A stretch of 6,677 bases of DNA. It comes from Promethearchaeia archaeon (GTDB lineage Archaea > Asgardarchaeota > Lokiarchaeia > Sigyniarchaeales > SOKP01). The stretch is from NCBI GenBank assembly GCA_029856375.1, contig JAHQWX010000100.1:1-6677 (forward strand), written 5' to 3'. Shown here in pieces: positions 1-5,469 of this stretch (position 1 is the stretch's first letter; the number at the start of each line of letters is the position of its first letter). The notes below the pieces were generated by a model. The model saw nothing but the letters and a program-made list of their open reading frames with translations. It ran no database searches and was not told the origin of the DNA. The position numbers were made by a program, and so were the translations under genes.

Positions 1-210
1 AGCCGTGATTCTCTTTCTTTTAGCAGCTTTTGTCAATCTAATCGCTTCTTTGGTTGCATCAGCAGCAGCGCCTTGCAAATAACCTATTAATTTATCCAAC
101 GCTTCCGCGGCGACTAAATCAGCTCCTTCAGCTTTCATCAATCGTCGAATTGGAGCTTTAGCGATATATGCATCCCGCTTGGCTTTTGCAGCCGGTTTCT
201 TTTTGGCCAT
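1..210 (-). CDS. Archaeal histone with basic N-terminal tail (3' end cut off by window edge)
   Basis: This is a DNA-wrapping histone-fold protein of the HMf type. Seventy residues are visible, and the frame is still open at the left edge, so roughly the last ten or more residues (end of the third helix) are missing. From memory it aligns without gaps to HMfB with an offset of 13: P20-I21 matches the start of the fold, G29-A30 the first loop, and R65-K66-R67-I68 the second loop. The first 13 residues are an extra lysine-rich tail (K3, K4, K5, K9, K11), absent from methanogen histones but reported in some Asgard histones. Unusual residues: the loop-1 arginine (HMfB R19) is L32, the loop-2 threonine (T54) is R67, and the dimer-interface His49 is A62, while the stacking glycine G16 is kept as G29. 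The ATG at 210-208 is fixed by a strong Shine-Dalgarno eight bases upstream. It is a separate transcription unit with its own promoter. The histone identity is secure; the exact subfamily is not. Confidence 0.93.
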   Translation of the reverse strand, partial: MAKKKPAAKAKRDAYIAKAPIRRLMKAEGADLVAAEALDKLIGYLQGAAADATKEAIRLTKAAKRKRITA

Positions 211-218
211 AATATTAT

Positions 219-224
219 ACCTCC
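219..224 (-). promoter_or_regulatory. Shine-Dalgarno of the histone gene
   Basis: GGAGGT on the minus strand, with eight bases between it and the ATG at 210. It is the strongest ribosome-binding site in the window and decides the histone start. High translation fits an abundant chromatin protein. Confidence 0.85.
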
Positions 225-274
225 ACTTTTGTTTAAAAATAATTGTGTTCTTAAAATAACCTACTCCTTTCTGA

Positions 275-287
275 TATATAAATTTCG
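275..287 (-). promoter_or_regulatory. Archaeal BRE/TATA promoter of the histone gene
   Basis: On the minus strand, CGAAA (BRE-like purine element) is followed directly by TTTATATA, a near-consensus archaeal TATA box at 282-275. Archaeal initiation about 25 bases downstream of the TATA centre would put the transcript start near 254. That gives a leader of roughly 40 nt containing the GGAGGT ribosome-binding site. The box sits in the spacer after the oligo-T tracts that follow rtcA, so the histone is probably transcribed independently of the operon. Confidence 0.7.
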
Positions 288-389
288 CGATTGAAATTGA
301 TAAAATCTTCAATCTCAAAAAAGTTTTTAATAAGAATTGGAAAATTTATTCAAAAAGGAACTACCGACAAAATGATAAAAATACTTTTT

Positions 390-436
390 AAAAAAATTTT
401 CACTTTTTATAACTTGGTAAAAAATGGTTTTAAAAA
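390..436 (-). terminator. Oligo-T termination tracts downstream of rtcA
   Basis: Read on the minus strand, the 75 bases after the rtcA stop contain successive T runs: five at 436-432, six at 424-419 and seven at 396-390, with more at 381-377, 356-352 and 322-317. Archaeal RNA polymerase terminates intrinsically at oligo-T stretches without needing a stable hairpin, and I see no GC-rich stem here. The position, between the end of the six-gene set and the histone promoter, is what an operon terminator requires. Which run is used cannot be told from sequence. The stretch 300-460 is extremely AT-rich overall. Confidence 0.55.
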
Positions 437-464
437 CTTTTAAACGATTTTTATTTCTAGTTTA

Positions 465-1520
465 TTAAATTCCCATTCTCACTATATATCCGTTGGTAAC
501 TTTGTTGATTTCATATTCCCCAAGATTAAACAGTTTAATTAGCTCTAGATTTGTTTTTAGGTGATTTGTTATTTCTCGCACTTTTATCTCGGATGGACCA
601 CATGCAATAGACATTAAGGGGATTAATTGATCAGCTAAATAATTATCTACCGGTATTTCATTTATAATGTATTCGACAAGAGCATTTGCGGCTTTTTTCC
701 CAACATTTTCTGAAGAGAGACCTTTTTCACCCAAAATAGTTCCCGAGCTTATTATGGAATTCGTATCGGATTCTGCCCATATGCATAAACCAACTCCGGT
801 ACTATACGCTTTAACATATTCTTGATGTATGTCGCAATCAAAGTTCAATTTTTGCTTAATTACGGATTTTATGGTATTTTTTATGCGCTCTGCGACCTGT
901 GGCTTTTTTAGTGTATCTGCGCATACGATTTTTCCCTTAACTTGAGTAATCCGTCCTAATTCTACAAAGCTTATTGGTTTTAACGGGTATCCCAAGGAGT
1001 GAAACACACATTCAACTTGTGCGCCTCCTTTAGGATAGAAACCGTGGCGGTTAACAGTAAATTCAATTTTGTATCCACAAGTTTCAAATATTTTAAGCAA
1101 TGTATTTTCCAAAAATACAGTTCCTGGGGCCCATTTACCAAATGTCCCACCACCTTTAATTTTTAGACTTACTTTATCTCCTCGCTCTAATCCCATACAA
1201 GCTATTTGAACTGGTTGCAACAGTAAGGCGATATTTCCAGCAGTCTCGATATTAATTGAAAGGTTTTTCTTAAAAAATTTTCCTGGATTAAATTCAATTT
1301 CTGTTGTACCGACTTCACTTCTAGAGAGAGAGCCCCCAGTAAGATTTTCTAAAAGCTGTAAACCCCGTAAATGTTGCAACCTGAGTCCTGGCTTTTTTCT
1401 ATTTGCACGAATTTTTTTTACTCGAATTGGGATCTGCTTTAAAACTGAAAAGCCCGAAGCGAGTCGTAAAATCGAGCCTCCTCCCTCTCCAAATGAGCCA
1501 TCTATTAATTTTGGTTCCAT
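465..1520 (-). CDS. rtcA: RNA 3'-terminal phosphate cyclase (RtcA)
   Basis: The enzyme converts an RNA 3'-phosphate to a 2',3'-cyclic phosphate using ATP, through an enzyme-AMP intermediate (EC 6.5.1.4); it is cytosolic. The 351 residues match the usual family length of about 340. Visible family motifs are the N-terminal DGSFGEGGGSILR (7-19), IRANRKKPGLRLQH (37-50), TAGNIALLLQ (93-102), the GGGTFGKWAP segment (123-132), RHGFYPKGG (158-166), YLADQL (294-299) and the catalytic histidine H320 in NHLKTN, equivalent to E. coli His309. Keeping that histidine argues for an active cyclase and against a non-catalytic Rcl1-like role. One oddity is serine at position 16, where most members have glutamine (GEGGGQ). 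The ATG start sits just before the DGS motif, as is normal. It begins five bases after the stop of the Nudix-NMNAT gene with no clear Shine-Dalgarno, which suggests translational coupling as the last gene of the operon. No rtcB is present in the window. Confidence 0.95.
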   Translation of the reverse strand: MEPKLIDGSFGEGGGSILRLASGFSVLKQIPIRVKKIRANRKKPGLRLQHLRGLQLLENLTGGSLSRSEVGTTEIEFNPGKFFKKNLSINIETAGNIALLLQPVQIACMGLERGDKVSLKIKGGGTFGKWAPGTVFLENTLLKIFETCGYKIEFTVNRHGFYPKGGAQVECVFHSLGYPLKPISFVELGRITQVKGKIVCADTLKKPQVAERIKNTIKSVIKQKLNFDCDIHQEYVKAYSTGVGLCIWAESDTNSIISSGTILGEKGLSSENVGKKAANALVEYIINEIPVDNYLADQLIPLMSIACGPSEIKVREITNHLKTNLELIKLFNLGEYEINKVTNGYIVRMGI

Positions 1521-1525
1521 TGGAT

Positions 1526-2650
1526 TTAATTGCCGTATAATTTTTTAATTCTGCTAATGCCATTAGATTTTTGTATCAATTCTATTACTGCCTTAGGAAC
1601 AAAACTAGTCCAAGTTTTATCATTTTTTGAGATTGATGTTCGAATATTTTCTCCATTGTATTCTTCTTTATTGACGAAATCTGGTTTTACGATTAGGCAG
1701 CTTTTATCCATGAAGAGATTTTTCATCCACTCATTTGGAGCGTATAAAATATCAAAATTCTCGACGAGATCGAAAATGCTCTCTGCCCATTTTTTTGCGT
1801 CAAATAAGTCTGGAATATCGTAGATAGTTACTCTTGACATATCAATTTGTAATTCTTTTAGACTTTCTTCGACAAACTTTCTCCGTTCTTTTGAGGAAAA
1901 TGGATTTAGCTTCGTATTAGCTTCTTGCGAGCTTCCAATCCCTATTTTTAAATTTTCATTTTCGTTCAATATTTGTTTTACGATCGATAAATGGCCGAGA
2001 TGGAAAGGTTGAAATCTCCCAATAAATAACGCGGTTCGTTCTTTTTTATCAAGAGATGGTTTATCAGAAAATAGTAGATTTATATCTTTATTTAAAAAAG
2101 TTTGCCAAAATTCTCTGGTTAAAGGAACGAAAGGTTTATCTTTTAATAGTTGAATAAGTTCGCTCTTATCATAAAACCTACTGTATTCAGTGTCTACTTC
2201 AATAGGATTAGGTACAATTTTTTGACCAACTAAAGCGACGAAAATATAACTAACTTCAAATTCTTTATCAAATTCTTGACGGATTGTGTAAAATTCGATT
2301 TTTTGAGGACGAATTCCCATCTCTTCGAGTAATTCTTTCTCAGCTTCTTGGATAATATCGGCAAATTCGATATCTTCCTTAAAACCCACATGACCAGATG
2401 CAGAATCTGTGAATTTGTTTGGATTAGATTTCTTATTTTTGCTCCGCTTTTGAACTAAATATTTAATTTCACCGTTTTTATCGATATTAACTGCGAAAAC
2501 TCGTACAATTAAGTGGTATAATTTCTTATCGTGTACAATTTTTCTTTTTTCTGGAAAAATGTAAGAAGAAATCTTCCCAGTGTGCAGGTATTTAATATTT
2601 TCCTTTTTAATACAAGCTAACATTTCGTTAGGGTCGTCCACAAGTTCCAT
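1526..2650 (-). CDS. Bifunctional Nudix hydrolase / NMN adenylyltransferase (NadM type)
   Basis: This is a two-domain protein of 374 residues. Residues ~40-190 are a Nudix domain resembling the IPP-isomerase-like branch: SASGHVGFKE (83-92), then KELLEEMGI (105-113), which keeps the metal-binding glutamates E106, E109 and E110. The box is atypical: about five extra residues separate its two halves, and the usual arginine is K105. Residues ~205-374 are an archaeal NadM-type nicotinamide-nucleotide adenylyltransferase, which makes NAD from NMN and ATP. It has GRFQPFHLGH (211-220, nucleotide-binding HxGH), GIGSSQ (237-242), NPFSSKER (249-256), EYNGENIR (330-337) and a closing VPKAVIELI helix, closely following M. 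jannaschii NadM. Known NadM-Nudix fusions (Synechocystis, Francisella) have the domains in the opposite order. AAGGA eight bases before the ATG supports the start. The gene lies 32 nt after the SAM hydrolase and 5 nt before rtcA. The NMNAT call is firm; the Nudix substrate is unknown, with ADP-ribose or NAD-related compounds plausible. Confidence 0.93.
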   Translation of the reverse strand: MELVDDPNEMLACIKKENIKYLHTGKISSYIFPEKRKIVHDKKLYHLIVRVFAVNIDKNGEIKYLVQKRSKNKKSNPNKFTDSASGHVGFKEDIEFADIIQEAEKELLEEMGIRPQKIEFYTIRQEFDKEFEVSYIFVALVGQKIVPNPIEVDTEYSRFYDKSELIQLLKDKPFVPLTREFWQTFLNKDINLLFSDKPSLDKKERTALFIGRFQPFHLGHLSIVKQILNENENLKIGIGSSQEANTKLNPFSSKERRKFVEESLKELQIDMSRVTIYDIPDLFDAKKWAESIFDLVENFDILYAPNEWMKNLFMDKSCLIVKPDFVNKEEYNGENIRTSISKNDKTWTSFVPKAVIELIQKSNGISRIKKLYGN

Positions 2651-2682
2651 AAATTTAATCCTTGTTATTATTCAAGAATCAT

Positions 2683-3537
2683 TTATTCTATTTCTAAATA
2701 AAAAATATCTCCCACTGAGATATTAAGTTTGCTGGCGAGATTTTCTTTATTTAGACTTAATTCTAAAAAATTAAATGAGTCTTTCTTTAAAATTATGACA
2801 CCTTTTTCCTTTTCTTTGTTAGTTTGTTCTGCATAGTGGCTAAAAAAAGAACCCTTATGTTGTTTTTCACTGACTGTTATAATATATGAGTTTTCTCTAC
2901 TAAATTGGTGCTTCAATAATTTGCTTTTATCATAATTATCAAGTTTGATCGTAGTTATACAATTGCCAAAAGAGTCGATGTATTGTATTTTTGATTGAAT
3001 TCGGTTCTCTCCCTTCATTTTGGGAGTTAATTCGTTTATTTTTATTACATATTCAAGAGATAATTGAGGTCCAAAATTTTTTAACGCGGTTTCCTTAGAT
3101 AAATGTGCGGCAACTGGCGCCATTATGTCTCGACCATGGAAAGTTTCAGAGATTGAAGGCATAAAATACTCGTTATTTGTTAATTGCACTATCTCCGATA
3201 TTTCCTCGACATCGAAAATAGAGGAGAAGAGGCCGTTATCAGGACCTACAAAATAATAATTTGATTTTGTCTGCATTGCAATTATTTTCCTTGAGCTTCC
3301 TACTCCAGGATCTATCACAGCTACGAATATGGTGCCTTCTGGAAAGTATTTATAACTTGAATAAAGAACGAAATTCGCTTCAGTAATTGAAAAGGGGGTT
3401 ATGTTGTGTGAAACATCGACAATATTTGCAGAGGGATTGATTTTTAAAATTGTTCCTTTCATGCTAGCAACATAGTGCTGACCATAAGGACCAAAATCAG
3501 TAATTAAAGCGATAATTGGCAGACCTAAATCGTACAT
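2683..3537 (-). CDS. S-adenosyl-L-methionine hydrolase (adenosine-forming), DUF62 family
   Basis: The family hydrolyses SAM to adenosine and methionine using an activated hydroxide, and is related to fluorinase/chlorinase. The 284 residues cover both family domains. Visible are ITDFG (12-16), DVSHNI (41-46), VIDPGVGSSR (74-83), VGPDNGL (97-103), TFHGRD (132-137) and IDSFGN (187-192). The catalytic Asp-Arg-His set known from P. horikoshii PH0463 (D68, R75, H127) is present as D76, R83 and H134, so this is expected to be a hydrolase and not a halogenase. The start is the ATG at 3537, one base after the stop of the upstream gene. A TTG at 3564 in the same frame would overlap that gene by 26 bases and add nine basic residues absent from homologues, so I rejected it. 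There is no strong Shine-Dalgarno, so translation is probably coupled to the longin/TPR gene. There is an insertion-rich stretch around 205-245 relative to PH0463. The physiological role of this family remains poorly understood. Confidence 0.94.
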   Translation of the reverse strand: MYDLGLPIIALITDFGPYGQHYVASMKGTILKINPSANIVDVSHNITPFSITEANFVLYSSYKYFPEGTIFVAVIDPGVGSSRKIIAMQTKSNYYFVGPDNGLFSSIFDVEEISEIVQLTNNEYFMPSISETFHGRDIMAPVAAHLSKETALKNFGPQLSLEYVIKINELTPKMKGENRIQSKIQYIDSFGNCITTIKLDNYDKSKLLKHQFSRENSYIITVSEKQHKGSFFSHYAEQTNKEKEKGVIILKKDSFNFLELSLNKENLASKLNISVGDIFYLEIE

Positions 3538-3538
3538 A

Positions 3539-4426
3539 TTATTTCTTTTTAAACTTTTTATCAACGCTATGGAAATCAGATAGCGCTTTACTTTTAAGCG
3601 AATATTCTTCCGCCTTTTCGAAGTCCATTAATTTTTCAGACAACTCTGCTGCTTTTCTAAAGTTTAAATACGCAGAGTGAAAATCTTCGTTCCTAAGGGA
3701 GCTTCTAGCATTATTGATTGCTTTATTGCGTTCTTTCGTAATATTTGGAACTTTTTTTGCGATCAAAGCTCGGTCTTTTAACGATTTAGCTAAATTATTA
3801 TCGAAAATTTCTAAAGCTAATCCCGCAGCTCTTTCGTACTCTTTTACTGCTTTTTCATAATCTCCAATTTTCATTGCATCTTCAGCACTCTTACCACTTT
3901 TATGGATTTTAGTATGAATACCTTCTTCAATTTTTTTAAGTAATTCTTGAGCATTTTTTCTATCTTTACTGCTACCACTTAACATATTTTTTGCTGTATC
4001 AATGGCTGTACTCTTAAGGTGTTCTGGATCAAAAATGTCCTTTAATTTTTCTATAAATTGTTTGTATATATCTTCTAACCGATTTTCGGATTTGAGTGAT
4101 TCTATTTCGATATTTTCTAGAGATTTTGCGGCGTTCTGAAGCGATGATATATATGGCTTGGGATCCTCATCTTCGCTTAAAAAAATCCCAATAACTGCTA
4201 CTTGAACATTCTTTTTTAATTTAGAAGGATATTCGTGAATATAAGAGAAATAAACAACATCCTTAAAACTAATTTTACTAATTTCTTTAGTTGCATGATT
4301 CATCTGAATTCTTAATAACAAATCATCGGAAATTTTAATTATCTCTTTTTTATCCTTGGTGTAATTTCCTACTATTTTCATTTCTGAATTTTTTTGAACC
4401 GCAATTAAAAAACAACCTTTAGGCAT
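3539..4426 (-). CDS. Longin-like domain protein with C-terminal TPR-like helical repeats (uncharacterised)
   Basis: I do not recognise a named family. Residues 1-105 predict a beta-beta-alpha-beta-beta-beta-alpha order: strands near 4-11 and 16-22, helix 33-45, strands near 49-54, 57-65 and 74-83, then a helix at 90-104. That is the longin/roadblock-type arrangement seen in trafficking and small-GTPase regulators and in many archaeal proteins. An acidic turn EDEDPKP (85-91) precedes the last helix. Residues 110-175 are charged helix. Residues 180-285 contain TPR-like units, the clearest being SAEDAMKIGDYEKAVKEYERA (180-200), then ARSSLRNEDFHSAYLNFRKAAEL (240-262) and DFEKAEEY (268-275). The protein ends in a lysine-rich tail (DKKFKKK). 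No signal peptide or membrane segment is visible, so it should be cytosolic. AGGT seven bases before the ATG supports the start. It follows two coiled-coil genes by 54 nt and precedes the SAM hydrolase by one base. An adaptor or scaffold role is inferred from the fold only; MIT-like helices are an alternative reading of the C-terminus. Confidence 0.72.
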   Translation of the reverse strand: MPKGCFLIAVQKNSEMKIVGNYTKDKKEIIKISDDLLLRIQMNHATKEISKISFKDVVYFSYIHEYPSKLKKNVQVAVIGIFLSEDEDPKPYISSLQNAAKSLENIEIESLKSENRLEDIYKQFIEKLKDIFDPEHLKSTAIDTAKNMLSGSSKDRKNAQELLKKIEEGIHTKIHKSGKSAEDAMKIGDYEKAVKEYERAAGLALEIFDNNLAKSLKDRALIAKKVPNITKERNKAINNARSSLRNEDFHSAYLNFRKAAELSEKLMDFEKAEEYSLKSKALSDFHSVDKKFKKK

Positions 4427-4480
4427 TGTAAAAACCTGTAGAAAGTTAATTTAAAATAGATTTTTTAAAATATTAAGCGT

Positions 4481-4897
4481 TTATTTTCCTTTTAGTGCTC
4501 TACCCATGATTTCGCGAATCGATTGAACCACGCTTAACAATTGAGTGTAATATAAAGTGTCTGTAACGGACGAAGAGACTTGCTTTATGGTATCTATGTT
4601 TTTTTTATGTTGATCTGTTATATGTTTAACTGTTTCTTTCTCCCAGAGTTCTTTAACCTTTTCGTTTACATCGTCCGCTATCTTCGTAAGTGTCTCGGCT
4701 GATTTAACGCGCCCCTGTCTCAATACTTCTACTATGAGGCGAATATTCTCTGTCAAACTAACTATTTCTTGAGAAAAACTCATAGTCATTTTGTTGATAT
4801 TTTCGCTCATAGCATTGACTTTCTGAAGGGTTGCATCTAAGGAATTCGTGATTTTATTAATTTGTTCCAACATTTGATTTAGCAATTGTTCTGCCAT
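4481..4897 (-). CDS. Small helical coiled-coil protein, basic C-terminus (uncharacterised)
   Basis: A 138-residue protein predicted to be almost entirely alpha-helical, with no recognised family. Hydrophobic residues repeat with heptad-like spacing from residue 5 to about 60 (L5, M9, I13, I16, L20, L24, V27, M30, I34, M37 and so on), indicating a coiled coil. A second helical stretch spans 65-135. There are no cysteines, transmembrane segments or signal peptide. The end is basic (RALKGK). It starts MAEQLLNQMLEQI, resembling the start of the neighbouring coiled-coil protein (MAEMLTDMLNSI), so the two may be distant paralogues or share a binding or targeting motif. Its ATG overlaps the neighbour's stop by one base (TAATG), and its ribosome-binding site lies inside the neighbour's last codons. 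This points to coupled synthesis and probably a stoichiometric complex. Function unknown. Confidence 0.8.
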   Translation of the reverse strand: MAEQLLNQMLEQINKITNSLDATLQKVNAMSENINKMTMSFSQEIVSLTENIRLIVEVLRQGRVKSAETLTKIADDVNEKVKELWEKETVKHITDQHKKNIDTIKQVSSSVTDTLYYTQLLSVVQSIREIMGRALKGK

Positions 4898-5337
4898 TAT
4901 TCTTCGCTCCCTCCTTCTTCTACTTCTTCTTCCTCCACAGCTAAGATTTTCTGTTCTTTGAATTGATTAATAGAATCAAGCGCCTCCTTGAGCATAATAT
5001 CAACATTTTCTTGCTTCAAAGTCTGTTCTGCAATCTTGGAAAAAGAATCTAAATCTCCAATCAATTTCTCTATGGCGTTTACAGCTAGATTATCCTGAAG
5101 CTTCAAAATTTCTTTAGTTACCGTTTCACCAATGTTAAGGAGAGCATTGACATGTACATTTCCGTGTTCATCAATTTGGACTTTAAGATCACGAAATTGA
5201 TTGCTAAGATTCTTTATTTTTTCTTCAATATTCTTATTTAATCCATCTAACGATTCTTTCAATCCTTGTATAGATTGACCCAATTGTGCAATTCGGCCAT
5301 AAATCGAATTGAGCATATCTGTGAGCATTTCAGCCAT
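4897..5337 (-). CDS. Small helical coiled-coil protein with acidic C-terminal tail (uncharacterised)
   Basis: A 146-residue protein with no recognised family. Residues 3-50 form a long amphipathic, coiled-coil-like helix (L5, M8, I12, I16, L19, I23, L26, L30, L33, I37 spacing). Residues 51-66 (KVQIDEHGNVHVN) look like a short beta-hairpin with an E-H-G-N turn. Residues 68-130 are helical again. The last twelve residues are strongly acidic (EEEEVEEGGSEE) and probably disordered. There is no signal peptide, membrane segment or catalytic motif. It is the first gene of the putative six-gene operon. The ATG at 5337 is chosen because the family-like MAE start is shared with the next gene; GTGAT five bases upstream could pair with the 16S tail. 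The acidic tail contrasts with the basic ends of the next two proteins, so mutual binding is a reasonable inference. Confidence 0.8.
   Translation of the reverse strand: MAEMLTDMLNSIYGRIAQLGQSIQGLKESLDGLNKNIEEKIKNLSNQFRDLKVQIDEHGNVHVNALLNIGETVTKEILKLQDNLAVNAIEKLIGDLDSFSKIAEQTLKQENVDIMLKEALDSINQFKEQKILAVEEEEVEEGGSEE
4907..4915 (-). promoter_or_regulatory. Shine-Dalgarno inside the acidic-tail codons of the upstream gene
   Basis: AGGAGGGAG on the minus strand lies 9 to 12 bases before the ATG at 4897, depending on register. It is formed by the Glu-Gly-Gly-Ser codons near the end of the preceding gene. It confirms the start of the second coiled-coil gene and shows that ribosomes can enter there as well as by reinitiation at TAATG. 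Confidence 0.65.
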
Positions 5338-5357
5338 TTTTCATCACGCTTATAAGG

Positions 5358-5373
5358 ATTTATAACTTTTTTC
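5358..5373 (-). promoter_or_regulatory. Candidate BRE/TATA promoter of the six-gene operon
   Basis: On the minus strand, GAAAAAAG (purine BRE-like) is followed by TTATAAAT (5365-5358). Its centre is about 25 bases before the ATG at 5337, so a transcript from it would be leaderless or nearly so. A second TATA-like element, ATATATTTAA near 5426-5417, would instead give a leader of about 60 nt that could use the GTGAT upstream of the ATG. Sequence alone does not decide between them. Confidence 0.45.
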
Positions 5374-5469
5374 TTTGGTATTGCTATGATTAATTAGATA
5401 ATAATTGTTTTTGAAATTAAATATATCGTTAATTAATTTACCTTTGGTAGAAATCAGATCTATATAAAA

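Noticed and set aside
211..464. Possible small RNA, tRNA or C/D-box RNA in the spacer between rtcA and the histone
   Set aside because: No cloverleaf, no paired C (RTGATGA) and D (CTGA) boxes and no stable stem. The spacer is explained by oligo-T tracts, the histone promoter and its leader.
1530..1823. Open frame on the plus strand (97 codons)
   Set aside because: It lies wholly inside and antisense to the strongly supported NMNAT domain and has no ribosome-binding site or recognisable protein features.
3538..3564. TTG start giving the SAM hydrolase nine extra N-terminal residues
   Set aside because: It overlaps the upstream gene by 26 bases, has no ribosome-binding site and adds a basic stretch absent from homologues. 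The ATG at 3537, one base after the upstream stop, is better.
4427..4480. Separate promoter for the longin/TPR gene (TATTTTAAAT-like box near 4450)
   Set aside because: The match is poor and any 54-nt AT-rich gap in this genome would contain one; co-transcription from upstream is simpler.
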